From positions 1,488,001 to 1,552,000 of the forward strand of contig NZ_AP027728.1 of NCBI RefSeq assembly GCF_030296555.1: 64,000 bases of DNA, read 5' to 3'. Below, one piece after another: positions 55,740 to 63,338 of this stretch. Source of the stretch: Microbacterium suwonense (lineage in GTDB: Bacteria > Actinomycetota > Actinomycetes > Actinomycetales > Microbacteriaceae). Each line of letters opens with the position of its first letter. Position 1 is the stretch's first letter. Below the pieces are notes generated by a model that worked only from the letters and a program-made list of their open reading frames with translations, did not search any database and had not been told where the DNA came from. A program made the translations under genes and the position numbers.

Positions 55740-56912
55740 TCACCGCATGCGGTAGTCGGGGATGCTGTCGTCGGTGGCGAACGTGTCGGTGAGCCACATC
55801 ATCGAGCGGTACATCACGGGGTTCGAGAAGGTCCAGTCGCGGGTGCGGATGCGCCAGCGGGAGGGCGGTGCGAGGAATGGACCCACATTGCCGGACCGGG
55901 CGATCTTCGTCGGCTTCCACATCCGCCGGTCGTACGCCGCGAACCCCGCGACGTGGTCTCCTCGGGCGGCGATCAGCTCACCGGCCAGCACATAGGCGCC
56001 AATCAGCGCCAGACCGGTGCCGAATCCACCCAGGGTGTTGACGAACCCGGCATCGCCGACGAGCGCGACCCGCCCCCGGGTGAACGAGGTCATGGTCGTG
56101 CGCGCCAGCACATCCAGGTAGAAGTCGTCCGCGTCGCGACCTGCTGCGATCGCCTGCGGCACCCGCCACCCGGATCCGGCGAACGCCGATTCGAGCAGGG
56201 CACGCTGCGAGCCGACGTCGCGCCGATCATAGTCGCCCCCATCGGCGCGGAAGACGAACAGGCTCGGCGCCTTCTGCCCGCCGAGCAGCGCCAGCCGCCC
56301 CGGCTCGTTGTAGCCGTAGGCGATCGCTCTCCCGTCGGGCAGCTGCCGTTCCAGGCCGTCGAGCGGCATCTCGCCGCTGGCCACGGCGTAGCAGTATCCG
56401 CGTGACTGAATGAATCGGTCCTCGGGCCCGAACGCGAGTCGCCGCACGGCGGAGTGCACGCCGTCCGCACCGATCACCAGATCGAACCGCTCACTCGGCC
56501 GGGTGGCGAAGGACACGTCGACACCCGAACCCGACTCGGCGAGGGCGACGATCTCGTCGTCGAAGACGTACTCGGCGTCGGCCCGCGACTGCTCGTGCAG
56601 GATGCCGGCGAGATCTCCTCGCAGGATCTCGACGTCACCGCCGATGAACTCTCCCGGCACGGTGGCCTTCACCCGATCGTCCTCGTCGACCAGCCGCCAG
56701 TCGGTCTTCGCGGTCTGCCGCGCGTGCACGTCGTCGAGGATGCCCATCCGCTCGAGCACGTCACGGTGCGTGCGCCCCTTGAAATCCACTGCCTGTCCGC
56801 CGGGTCGCAGGGCCGGCGCCTTCTCGACGATGGTCACGTCGAACCCGTTGCGTCCCAGCCAGCGTGCGAGTGCGGGGCCCGCGATGCTCGCCCCTGAGAT
56901 CAGAACCTTCAT
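55740..56912 (-). CDS. FAD-dependent monooxygenase (TetX/PHBH-like)
   Basis: The 390-residue flavoprotein has the dinucleotide motif VLISGASIAGPALARWLGRN, VIGADGVHSAVRRLAFG and GRVALVGDAGFVNTLGGFG, which are the usual three FAD/NAD fingerprints of the group. It may hydroxylate aromatic compounds or antibiotics; the substrate is not given by sequence. ATG 56912 has GGAGT five bases upstream; six residues of an upstream in-frame start (56930) are unlikely. It is divergent from a TetR regulator that probably controls it. Confidence 0.88.
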   Translation of the reverse strand: MKVLISGASIAGPALARWLGRNGFDVTIVEKAPALRPGGQAVDFKGRTHRDVLERMGILDDVHARQTAKTDWRLVDEDDRVKATVPGEFIGGDVEILRGDLAGILHEQSRADAEYVFDDEIVALAESGSGVDVSFATRPSERFDLVIGADGVHSAVRRLAFGPEDRFIQSRGYCYAVASGEMPLDGLERQLPDGRAIAYGYNEPGRLALLGGQKAPSLFVFRADGGDYDRRDVGSQRALLESAFAGSGWRVPQAIAAGRDADDFYLDVLARTTMTSFTRGRVALVGDAGFVNTLGGFGTGLALIGAYVLAGELIAARGDHVAGFAAYDRRMWKPTKIARSGNVGPFLAPPSRWRIRTRDWTFSNPVMYRSMMWLTDTFATDDSIPDYRMR

Positions 56913-56933
56913 GGTGACTCCTTCGATCAATTA

Positions 56934-56980
56934 ATTGCGTCTTTGAGACACAATACATAATCGCGTACACTGGACGCAAT
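56934..56980. promoter_or_regulatory. Two 21-bp TetR operators in the monooxygenase/TetR gap
   Basis: Site 1 (56934-56954) has arms ATTGCGTCT and AGACACAAT with a 3-bp centre. Site 2 (56960-56980), read on the minus strand, has ATTGCGTCC and GTACGCGAT with a 3-bp centre. Centres are 26 bp apart. TTGAGA (56943-56948), a 17-bp spacer and TACACT (56966-56971) form the TetR promoter, so site 1 covers the -35 and site 2 covers the -10. Confidence 0.7.
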
Positions 56981-56997
56981 TACTTTCAGGAGTTTCC

Positions 56998-57696
56998 ATG
57001 GACGATGCGACTGACCTGCTCTGGACGCCCCCGGCACCGTCGAAACGCGGGCCGAAGCCCCGATTCACCCTCGACGCGATCGCCGAGACGGCGATCGCCC
57101 TCGCCGATGAACACGGGCTCGAGGCGGTGACCATGCAACGGGTCGCCTCGCACCTCGGCACCACGAAGATGGCGCTGTACCGCTATCTGCCCGGTCGCAC
57201 GGAACTGGATGCCGTGATGCTCGACCGGGCGCTCGGCGTCCCCGGGCCCCTCCCCGGCGATGACTGGCGACCCGCGCTCGCACAGTGGGCAGACGGGTTG
57301 CACCGGCGTGTGCTGTCGAAGCCGTGGACGGTCGAGCTCAGCCAGCGACCTCACCTCCCCGGCCCCTCCGAGCTCGCCTGGTTCGAAAAGGCGCTGGCGG
57401 CGATGTCCGGCCTTCCGCTGCGCGGGGGCGAGAAGCTCGACGTGCTGACCCTGCTGGTCGGACACGTGATGTCGCTCGCACGTCGCGAGGGACAGGACGC
57501 GGCATCCGAGGCGGAGCTGGCCCGCGGACTCGCACCCATCCTCCGCACGCACGCACAGGAGTTCCCGCACACCGCCGCCGCCTTCGCGGAGAGCGCCGAG
57601 GAGGGAGCTCAGGACAGCGCCCTCCGCTTCGGCATCGATCGAATCCTCGACGGCGTCCAGCTGCTCCTCGCCGAACGCCACAGCCCCGGCGCGTGA
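56998..57696 (+). CDS. TetR-family transcriptional repressor
   Basis: The 232-residue protein has an N-terminal HTH (LDAIAETAIALADEHGLEAV then MQRVASHLGTTKMALYRYL) and a C-terminal domain of the TetR_C type (PWTVELSQRPHLPGPSELAW). AGGAG precedes ATG 56998. It is divergent from the FAD monooxygenase, and two operator-like repeats lie between them; the arrangement recalls drug- or aromatic-inducible monooxygenase pairs. The ligand is unknown. Confidence 0.9.
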   Translation: MDDATDLLWTPPAPSKRGPKPRFTLDAIAETAIALADEHGLEAVTMQRVASHLGTTKMALYRYLPGRTELDAVMLDRALGVPGPLPGDDWRPALAQWADGLHRRVLSKPWTVELSQRPHLPGPSELAWFEKALAAMSGLPLRGGEKLDVLTLLVGHVMSLARREGQDAASEAELARGLAPILRTHAQEFPHTAAAFAESAEEGAQDSALRFGIDRILDGVQLLLAERHSPGA

Positions 57697-57738
57697 GCAT
57701 CAGAGCCCGGAGCACACGAAAGGACTCGGGTGGGCTGC

Positions 57739-59472
57739 TCAGTCGAGCTGCTCGATGCCCTCCAGGCGGATCTGATCGAGGTCGAGACGCGCAGAGATCC
57801 GGGACACCACCAGATCGTCGATCGCTCCCGACCGGCGCAGGCTGCCGAGCACCGCACGCTTCTGCTCGAGCATCGCGAGCTTCAGCCGCGAGAACTCATC
57901 GTGACGGATCAGCGGCGAACGCTGCTCGAGATCGACATCCGCCGAGGTCGCGACCATCTGCAGCGTCGTGCCCTCGGCGACCGCCGGAGCGCTGCTCGGC
58001 TCCGCTGCACCGCCGGCGAGCGGATCCGGTGAGTCCAGCAGATCCTCCATGGCCCCCACCTCGGCGTCGATGAGCACCCGCTCCCGGGCCATCGCCCTGG
58101 CGTTGGCGAGTTCGAGCATCTCGTAGCCGTCGCGACGCACCCGATCGCGCACCTCATCGCTGATTCCGTGCTCGGCGGCGAGCGCATCGAGTGCCGCCAT
58201 CGCCGCGCCCGAGATCGCACGCTCGGCGAGCTCGAACTCCTCGTCCTCGCCGTGATCCTCGGGGTACCGCGCCCAGCGGACGACGGCCGGGAGCAGCGGA
58301 CCCTGCACGAGAAGACTGAGCAGGATCACTCCCGCCGTGACGAAGACGATGTCGTCCCGGCCCTCCAGGCGCACGCCGCCGGGGGTGGCCAGTGGCACCG
58401 ACAGCGCGATGGCGAGCGAGACCGCGCCACGCATGCCCGCGACGGTGGTGACGATCTGCATCCTGATGTGCAGCCCCGGTGGGTGCGCGGGTCCGCCGCC
58501 GATCCGCTGGAACGGCATGGCGAGCAGCTGGAACAGAAAGCGCACCACCAGCAGCGTCGCCCAGACGGCGACCGTGGCGAGCGTGAGCCAGCCGATGGTC
58601 TGCAGCGAGGTCTGATGCACGACCCACTGCACTTCGAGCCCGATCAGCACGAACAGTGCGCCGTTGAGCAGGAAGACCCCGAACGGCCAGGCCGCCTCGG
58701 CCTGACGCCGCGACGCGGCGGTGGTGACCCGGGAGTTCAGGTAGGAGGCGATGAGACCGGCGACCACGACGGCGAGCACACCGGACGCCTGGATCAGCTC
58801 GGCGATCATGAACGCCGTGAACGGCAGCAGCAGCATCGTCACGTTGATCGTCATCGTCGCCCGCACCCGACGCAGCAGCAGCCACGCGGCAGCGGCCACC
58901 ACCACGCCGACGGCGATGCCCCCGAGATACGAGACGATGACCGTCCACGTGACCATGAGCGGCGTGACCTGGCCGCCGACGGCGAGCGACACGGCGATCG
59001 CGTACAGCACGAGCGCGGTGCCGTCGTTCGTCAGGCTCTCGGCCTTCAGCTTCATAAAGCTGCGCCGCGGCAGCAGCCTTCCCAGCGCCGCGACGGCCGT
59101 GGCGTCGGGCGGGGCCACGGCAGCCCCCAGGATCAGGGCGATCTCCCAGGGCAGGCCGAACAGCACGGCCACCCCTGCCACGGCGAAGGCGGAGGCGACC
59201 ACCAGCAGCGTGCTCATCGGCAGGATGTAGCGGAAGTCGCGCCGGATCGAACGCAGTGAGGTGGTCAGGCTCTCCCAGAACAGCATCACCGGCAGGAACA
59301 GCAGCAGCACCGTCTCGGGCGGCAGTTGCACCTCGCGCAGCGCAGGCACGAAACCCAGCAGCAGCCCGAAGACGACCAGCACCAACGGCAGCGCGACGCG
59401 CACCCGGGGCGCCAGCATCGTCCCGATCAGAATCGTCAGTCCCAGCAGGACCGTGATCTCCAGACCTTCCAT
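57739..59472 (-). CDS. Na+/H+ antiporter, CPA1 (NhaP-like) family
   Basis: The 577-residue protein has about twelve membrane helices (residues 1 to about 410) with the CPA1 signatures AVAPPDATAVAALGRLL and LKAESLTNDGTALVLYAIAV, the latter holding the ion-binding Asn-Asp pair. A cytoplasmic helical tail of about 160 residues follows. It exchanges Na+ (or K+) for H+ and helps pH and salt homeostasis. GGAGGTG precedes the ATG. The 57697-57738 gap holds nothing notable. Confidence 0.92.
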   Translation of the reverse strand: MEGLEITVLLGLTILIGTMLAPRVRVALPLVLVVFGLLLGFVPALREVQLPPETVLLLFLPVMLFWESLTTSLRSIRRDFRYILPMSTLLVVASAFAVAGVAVLFGLPWEIALILGAAVAPPDATAVAALGRLLPRRSFMKLKAESLTNDGTALVLYAIAVSLAVGGQVTPLMVTWTVIVSYLGGIAVGVVVAAAAWLLLRRVRATMTINVTMLLLPFTAFMIAELIQASGVLAVVVAGLIASYLNSRVTTAASRRQAEAAWPFGVFLLNGALFVLIGLEVQWVVHQTSLQTIGWLTLATVAVWATLLVVRFLFQLLAMPFQRIGGGPAHPPGLHIRMQIVTTVAGMRGAVSLAIALSVPLATPGGVRLEGRDDIVFVTAGVILLSLLVQGPLLPAVVRWARYPEDHGEDEEFELAERAISGAAMAALDALAAEHGISDEVRDRVRRDGYEMLELANARAMARERVLIDAEVGAMEDLLDSPDPLAGGAAEPSSAPAVAEGTTLQMVATSADVDLEQRSPLIRHDEFSRLKLAMLEQKRAVLGSLRRSGAIDDLVVSRISARLDLDQIRLEGIEQLD

Positions 59473-59590
59473 GCACCCACCTCCGTCTGTCCCTCACCGT
59501 GCAGCAGCACGCGCTCAAGGCACAGCACCCGCCACGCACACGGTATTCCCGAGACGTCCCGCACAAAAGGGGCTGTGCTGCCGTGACCGG

Positions 59591-60199
59591 TCAGATCCAG
59601 CCCTTGTCCTGCGCGATCCGCACCGCCTGCGCCCGATTCGCGGCGCCGGTCTTGCCGATGACCGCCGACAGATGGTTGCGCACCGTCCCGGCCGAGAGGA
59701 AGACCTCGGATGCGATGGCCGCGGCCGAGCGCCCGTCCACCGCAAGCCTCAGCACCTGCCGCTCGCGCTCGCTGAGCGGGTTGGCTCCCTCGAACAGGCT
59801 CTCCTCGGCGAGGGCCGAGTCGACCACCCGCAGTCCCGAGTGCACCCGGCGCACGGCATCCGCGAGCTCCTCGGCGGGGGCGTCCTTCGCCATGAAGCCG
59901 GCCGCGCCGGCATCCAGGGCCGAACGCAGGTAGCCGGGCCGGGCGAACGTCGTCACGACCAGCACCCGCGTGCCAGGGCTCGCCTGCCGCAGCCGGCGAG
60001 TCGCCTCGATGCCGTCCAGATCCGGCATCTGGATGTCCATCAGGCAGACGTCGGGGGTCAGCTCCTGCACCAGTCGCACCGCTTCGGCGCCGTCGGCCGC
60101 CACCCCGGCGACCTCGATGTCATCCTCCAGTGCGAGCAGTGCGGCGAGCGCGCCGCGCACGAGCGCCTGGTCGTCGGCGATCACGATCCGGATGCTCAC
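59591..60199 (-). CDS. NarL/LuxR-type response regulator
   Basis: The 202-residue protein has a receiver domain (IVIADDQALVRG; phospho-Asp in VCLMDIQMPDLDG; Lys in MAKDAPAEEL) and a LuxR HTH (LSERERQVLRLAVDG, VRNHLSAVIGKTGAANR). GTG 60199 overlaps the kinase stop by four bases, so it is the partner of that kinase. By position it controls the adjacent ABC-2 exporter genes. Confidence 0.92.
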   Translation of the reverse strand: MSIRIVIADDQALVRGALAALLALEDDIEVAGVAADGAEAVRLVQELTPDVCLMDIQMPDLDGIEATRRLRQASPGTRVLVVTTFARPGYLRSALDAGAAGFMAKDAPAEELADAVRRVHSGLRVVDSALAEESLFEGANPLSERERQVLRLAVDGRSAAAIASEVFLSAGTVRNHLSAVIGKTGAANRAQAVRIAQDKGWI

Positions 60200-61372
60200 C
60201 ACGTCACCTCCACCCGCGTGCCGCCCCCTGATGGGCTCGTCAACCGGAAGTGGGCGCCCGCGGCCGCGGCGCGCTCGCGCATCCCGCGAACGCCGTTGCC
60301 CTCCGCGTCGCCGGCGCCGCACCCGTCGTCCTGCACGGCCAGCAGACCCGGTCGCAGCGAGACCGCCACAGTGGACGCCTCGGCGTGGCGCAGGATGTTG
60401 GTGGTCGCCTCACGCAGAATCCAGCTCGCGGTCAGCCCCTGCGCCGGGGAGAGCACCCCGGCTCGCCGTCCACGACCGGACTGATGCCCGCCGACCGCAA
60501 CGCGTCGGTGCTCGCTGCGAGCTGCTCGGTGAGGGAGGCGGCTCTCGCGCCCGCCACGGTGCTGCGCACCCCGCTGATCGCCTCGGCGGCCAGCGCCTCG
60601 ATGTCGGCCAGCTCCGCGCGGGCGCGCTCCGGATCGGAATCGATCAGGCGGCGTGCCAGCTGCGCCTTCATGCGGACCACGGTGAGGGAATGCCCGATCA
60701 GATCGTGCACATCGCGCGCGAGCGCCTCACGTCCCTCGCTGGTCGCCAGTTCCAGGCTGAGCCGCTCGGCGTCGGCAGAGCGGATGATCAGCCAGGTCGA
60801 GACGGTGTTCACGACGCCGAGCAGCCCGACGATCGCCAGAATCGAGAGGTAGTCCAGGCCGCCCGGCAGCAGGAAGACCCACAGGGCGGTCACGATCACG
60901 GCGCCGATGGTGGTGGCCCAATGCGCGATTCTGGTGAGTCCGTACGACGCGAACGACATGATGAACGGCAGAAAGCTCAGTGCCGAGCCGCTCTCTGCGG
61001 GGATGGATGCCAGCGCACACAGGATGAGTCCGCCGAAGAACGCCCACTGCCCGGCATCCGGTCTGCGCCCCAGCCCGCCGGCACCGGCCACGCCGCGCAT
61101 GAAGCCGACCACGTACAGCAGCACGAAGACCGCCAGCGCCGTCCAGCCGATGACGATCCACGGGAGAGGGCCGCGCTGTCCAGCAGCGCGAGCACCGGGT
61201 ACACCAGGAAGACCAGCCAGATCACGGCCATCAGCCAGCCGAAGCGGTCCCAGTGATTCTTCCGCGCCGGGCGCGGCCGTGCCATCCAGGTGGCGGGCAC
61301 GGATCCGGCGGCGGGCCGGTCCTGCTGTGCAGTCCGATCCGCCGCCGTGCCGTCGCCATCGTGGGTCGTCAT
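60196..61372 (-). pseudogene. DesK-type sensor histidine kinase, two frameshifts
   Basis: The protein has an N-terminal membrane region, the HisKA_3 phospho-acceptor block ARDVHDLIGHSLTVVRMKAQ and the ATPase parts ILREATTNILRHAEA and VQDDGCGAGDAEGNGVRGM. Two bases are missing on the coding strand, at 61162-61164 (restores ALSPWIVIGWTALAVFVLL) and 60456-60459 (restores DGEPGVLSPAQGLTASW). The corrected protein is 392 residues. TAGGTT six bases before the ATG suggests a leaderless message. It lies 20 bp from the ABC-2 permease gene, as in many antibiotic-responsive exporter systems. Confidence 0.88.
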
Positions 61373-61392
61373 GAATCCAACCTACTGATCGG

Positions 61393-62220
61393 TCACTGGC
61401 GGGTGCGCGAGCGGCGCACGCCGGCGACCACGAGCACGATGAAGACGGTCACCCAGACTGCCACGTTCAGCAGCACCATCCACAGCGGGTCGGTCTGCCC
61501 GGTGGTGAGGGTCCCGTCGGTGAGCGGCCAGCGCGACAGGGCCGCGAAGCCGTACAGCGGGGTGAAGCGGGCGACGTCGAGCATGATGCCGTCCAGCGGC
61601 ATGAACACGTTTCCGAAGAAGGCGAAGAACGTCATCGAGATCGACGCGAGCGCAGCCGCCGAGTCGGCGTTGAAGAACAGGCCGACACCCAGCCCGAACA
61701 GCCCGAACATCAGCCCCAGGCCGAGGATGATCCCCGCCGCGGCGAACCAGCGCCAGAGGTCGTCGGCCTGTGCCCCGGTGATCATGCCGGCGACGAAGAC
61801 GACGATCAGCGCGAGCGAGGCGAACGTCACCGCCGTGATCAGCTTGGTCATCGCGTACCCGACGGTGCTCAGCGGAGTCATCGCCAGCTGGCGGCCCCAC
61901 CCCTGCTTCGACTCGGTGGCGGCGAGCGAGGTCAGCGAGCTCATCGCCACCGCGGTTCCGTAGGCGGCCATCGAGACCATCACGTAGAAGGACACATTGC
62001 CGTGCCCGGCCGACATCGTGCCGTAGGAGGCGCTGGCGCCGAAGATCACGTACATCAGCACCGGCATGGCCAGGGTGAAGGCCAGCGTGTACGGGTTGCG
62101 CAGCTGGCGCACGCCCTCGATGCGCAGCATGGTCAGCGAGATCCCGCGGCGTCGGGGCTGTGCGACCCGGCCTGCGGAAGCCGGGGCGAGCGGGGCGGAT
62201 GTGGGGGTCGTGGTGGTCAT
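61393..62220 (-). CDS. ABC-2 family transporter permease
   Basis: The 275-residue protein has a cytoplasmic N-terminus, six predicted membrane helices and the ABC-2 organisation (LRIEGVRQLRNPYTLAFTLA then SLAATESKQGWGRQLAMTPL). It is next to the ATPase gene with a two-base gap. The substrate is unknown; lipid or drug export is common in this group. Confidence 0.9.
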   Translation of the reverse strand: MTTTTPTSAPLAPASAGRVAQPRRRGISLTMLRIEGVRQLRNPYTLAFTLAMPVLMYVIFGASASYGTMSAGHGNVSFYVMVSMAAYGTAVAMSSLTSLAATESKQGWGRQLAMTPLSTVGYAMTKLITAVTFASLALIVVFVAGMITGAQADDLWRWFAAAGIILGLGLMFGLFGLGVGLFFNADSAAALASISMTFFAFFGNVFMPLDGIMLDVARFTPLYGFAALSRWPLTDGTLTTGQTDPLWMVLLNVAVWVTVFIVLVVAGVRRSRTRQ

Positions 62221-62222
62221 AA

Positions 62223-63191
62223 TCAGTCCTCCGTCAGTGCGGTGAAGGCGGTTTCGAGGGTGGGGGCGGCGATCTCCAGATCGCGGGCGCCGGCCTGCAG
62301 AAGGGCCGCGGCAACGGCATCCGAGTCCGCGGCACGCAGCGTGAGCCGACCGGCGTCCACGCGAAGCTCTGCGACGTCGCTGCGGGTGCGCAGGTCGTCG
62401 GCGATGCGGGAATCACCGTCCGGCAGGGTCGCGGCGACCGTGCGGGCGCCGAGTCCGGCGCGCAGCTGCGCCGTGGGTGCGTCGGCGACGATCCGGCCGT
62501 GGTTCATCACGACCGTGCGGCGGGCGAACTGCTCGGCCTCCTCCAGGTAGTGCGTGGCGAAGATGATGGTGCGGCCGGCATCGGCGTCCGCCCGCATGAC
62601 GTCCCAGAAGTGCCGGCGGGCCGTGACGTCCATGCCTGCGGTGGGCTCGTCGAGCACGAGGATGTCGGGATCGGCGACCAGGGCGAGCGCGAACTTGATG
62701 CGCTGCTGCTCACCGCCTGAGCATTTCGACACCCTGCGGCGCGCGATGGCGTCCAGGTCGGTGCGAGCCAGCACCTCGGGGACGCGAGCCAGAGCGGCCG
62801 CGCCGTGCAGCGAGGCGATCAGGCTCACCGTCTCGCCGACCGTCAGGTCCGAAAGCAGGCCGCCGGTCTGCAGCACCGCCGCGATCGCACCGTCGGCGGT
62901 CGCGCGGGACGGACGGCCGCCGAGAACCTGCACCGTGCCCTCGTCGGGCTCGGTGAGGCCGAGCAGGATGTCGAGCGTCGTGGTCTTTCCGGCGCCGTTG
63001 GGGCCGAGCAGGGCGACGATCTCGCCGCGGCGGATCGCCAGATCGACGCCGTCGACGGCCTGCACGCGTCGCTCGCCCGATCCGAAGCCCTGGCGCACGC
63101 CGCTCAGCGCGATGACGACGTCATGCTGGGTCGTGCCCTGAGTCGTGGATGCGGGGATGGTCCGCCTCTGCGGAGCTGCTGTCGTTTGCAT
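62223..63191 (-). CDS. ABC-2 family transporter ATPase
   Basis: The 322-residue ATPase has Walker A GPNGAGKTTTLDILLGL, signature CSGGEQQRIKFALAL, Walker B ILVLDEPTAGMD and the His in IFATHYLEEAEQF. A C-terminal extension of about 100 residues is usual for daunorubicin-resistance-type ATPases. It is the first gene of a four-gene run: ATPase, permease, kinase, regulator. Confidence 0.92.
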   Translation of the reverse strand: MQTTAAPQRRTIPASTTQGTTQHDVVIALSGVRQGFGSGERRVQAVDGVDLAIRRGEIVALLGPNGAGKTTTLDILLGLTEPDEGTVQVLGGRPSRATADGAIAAVLQTGGLLSDLTVGETVSLIASLHGAAALARVPEVLARTDLDAIARRRVSKCSGGEQQRIKFALALVADPDILVLDEPTAGMDVTARRHFWDVMRADADAGRTIIFATHYLEEAEQFARRTVVMNHGRIVADAPTAQLRAGLGARTVAATLPDGDSRIADDLRTRSDVAELRVDAGRLTLRAADSDAVAAALLQAGARDLEIAAPTLETAFTALTED

Positions 63192-63275
63192 GATTCCAGC
63201 GTCGCACGCCGGAGCCGCGGACGCCGGAGGGCGATGTCACGAGGTCGACGTGACAGTTGTCACGCCGCAGCCGCT

Positions 63276-63334
63276 TTCGAATCGCGCAAATGGTGCGATA
63301 TCCGGGCAGAATGGCGCAATTTGAGCGATTCGAA
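63276..63334. terminator. Long inverted repeat after the monooxygenase gene
   Basis: TTCGAATCGCGCAAAT (63276-63291) pairs with ATTTGAGCGATTCGAA (63319-63334) over 16 bp with one mismatch. It begins four bases from the monooxygenase stop and lies upstream of the ABC ATPase gene, so it probably ends the monooxygenase transcript. Confidence 0.6.
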
Positions 63335-63338
63335 CGTG

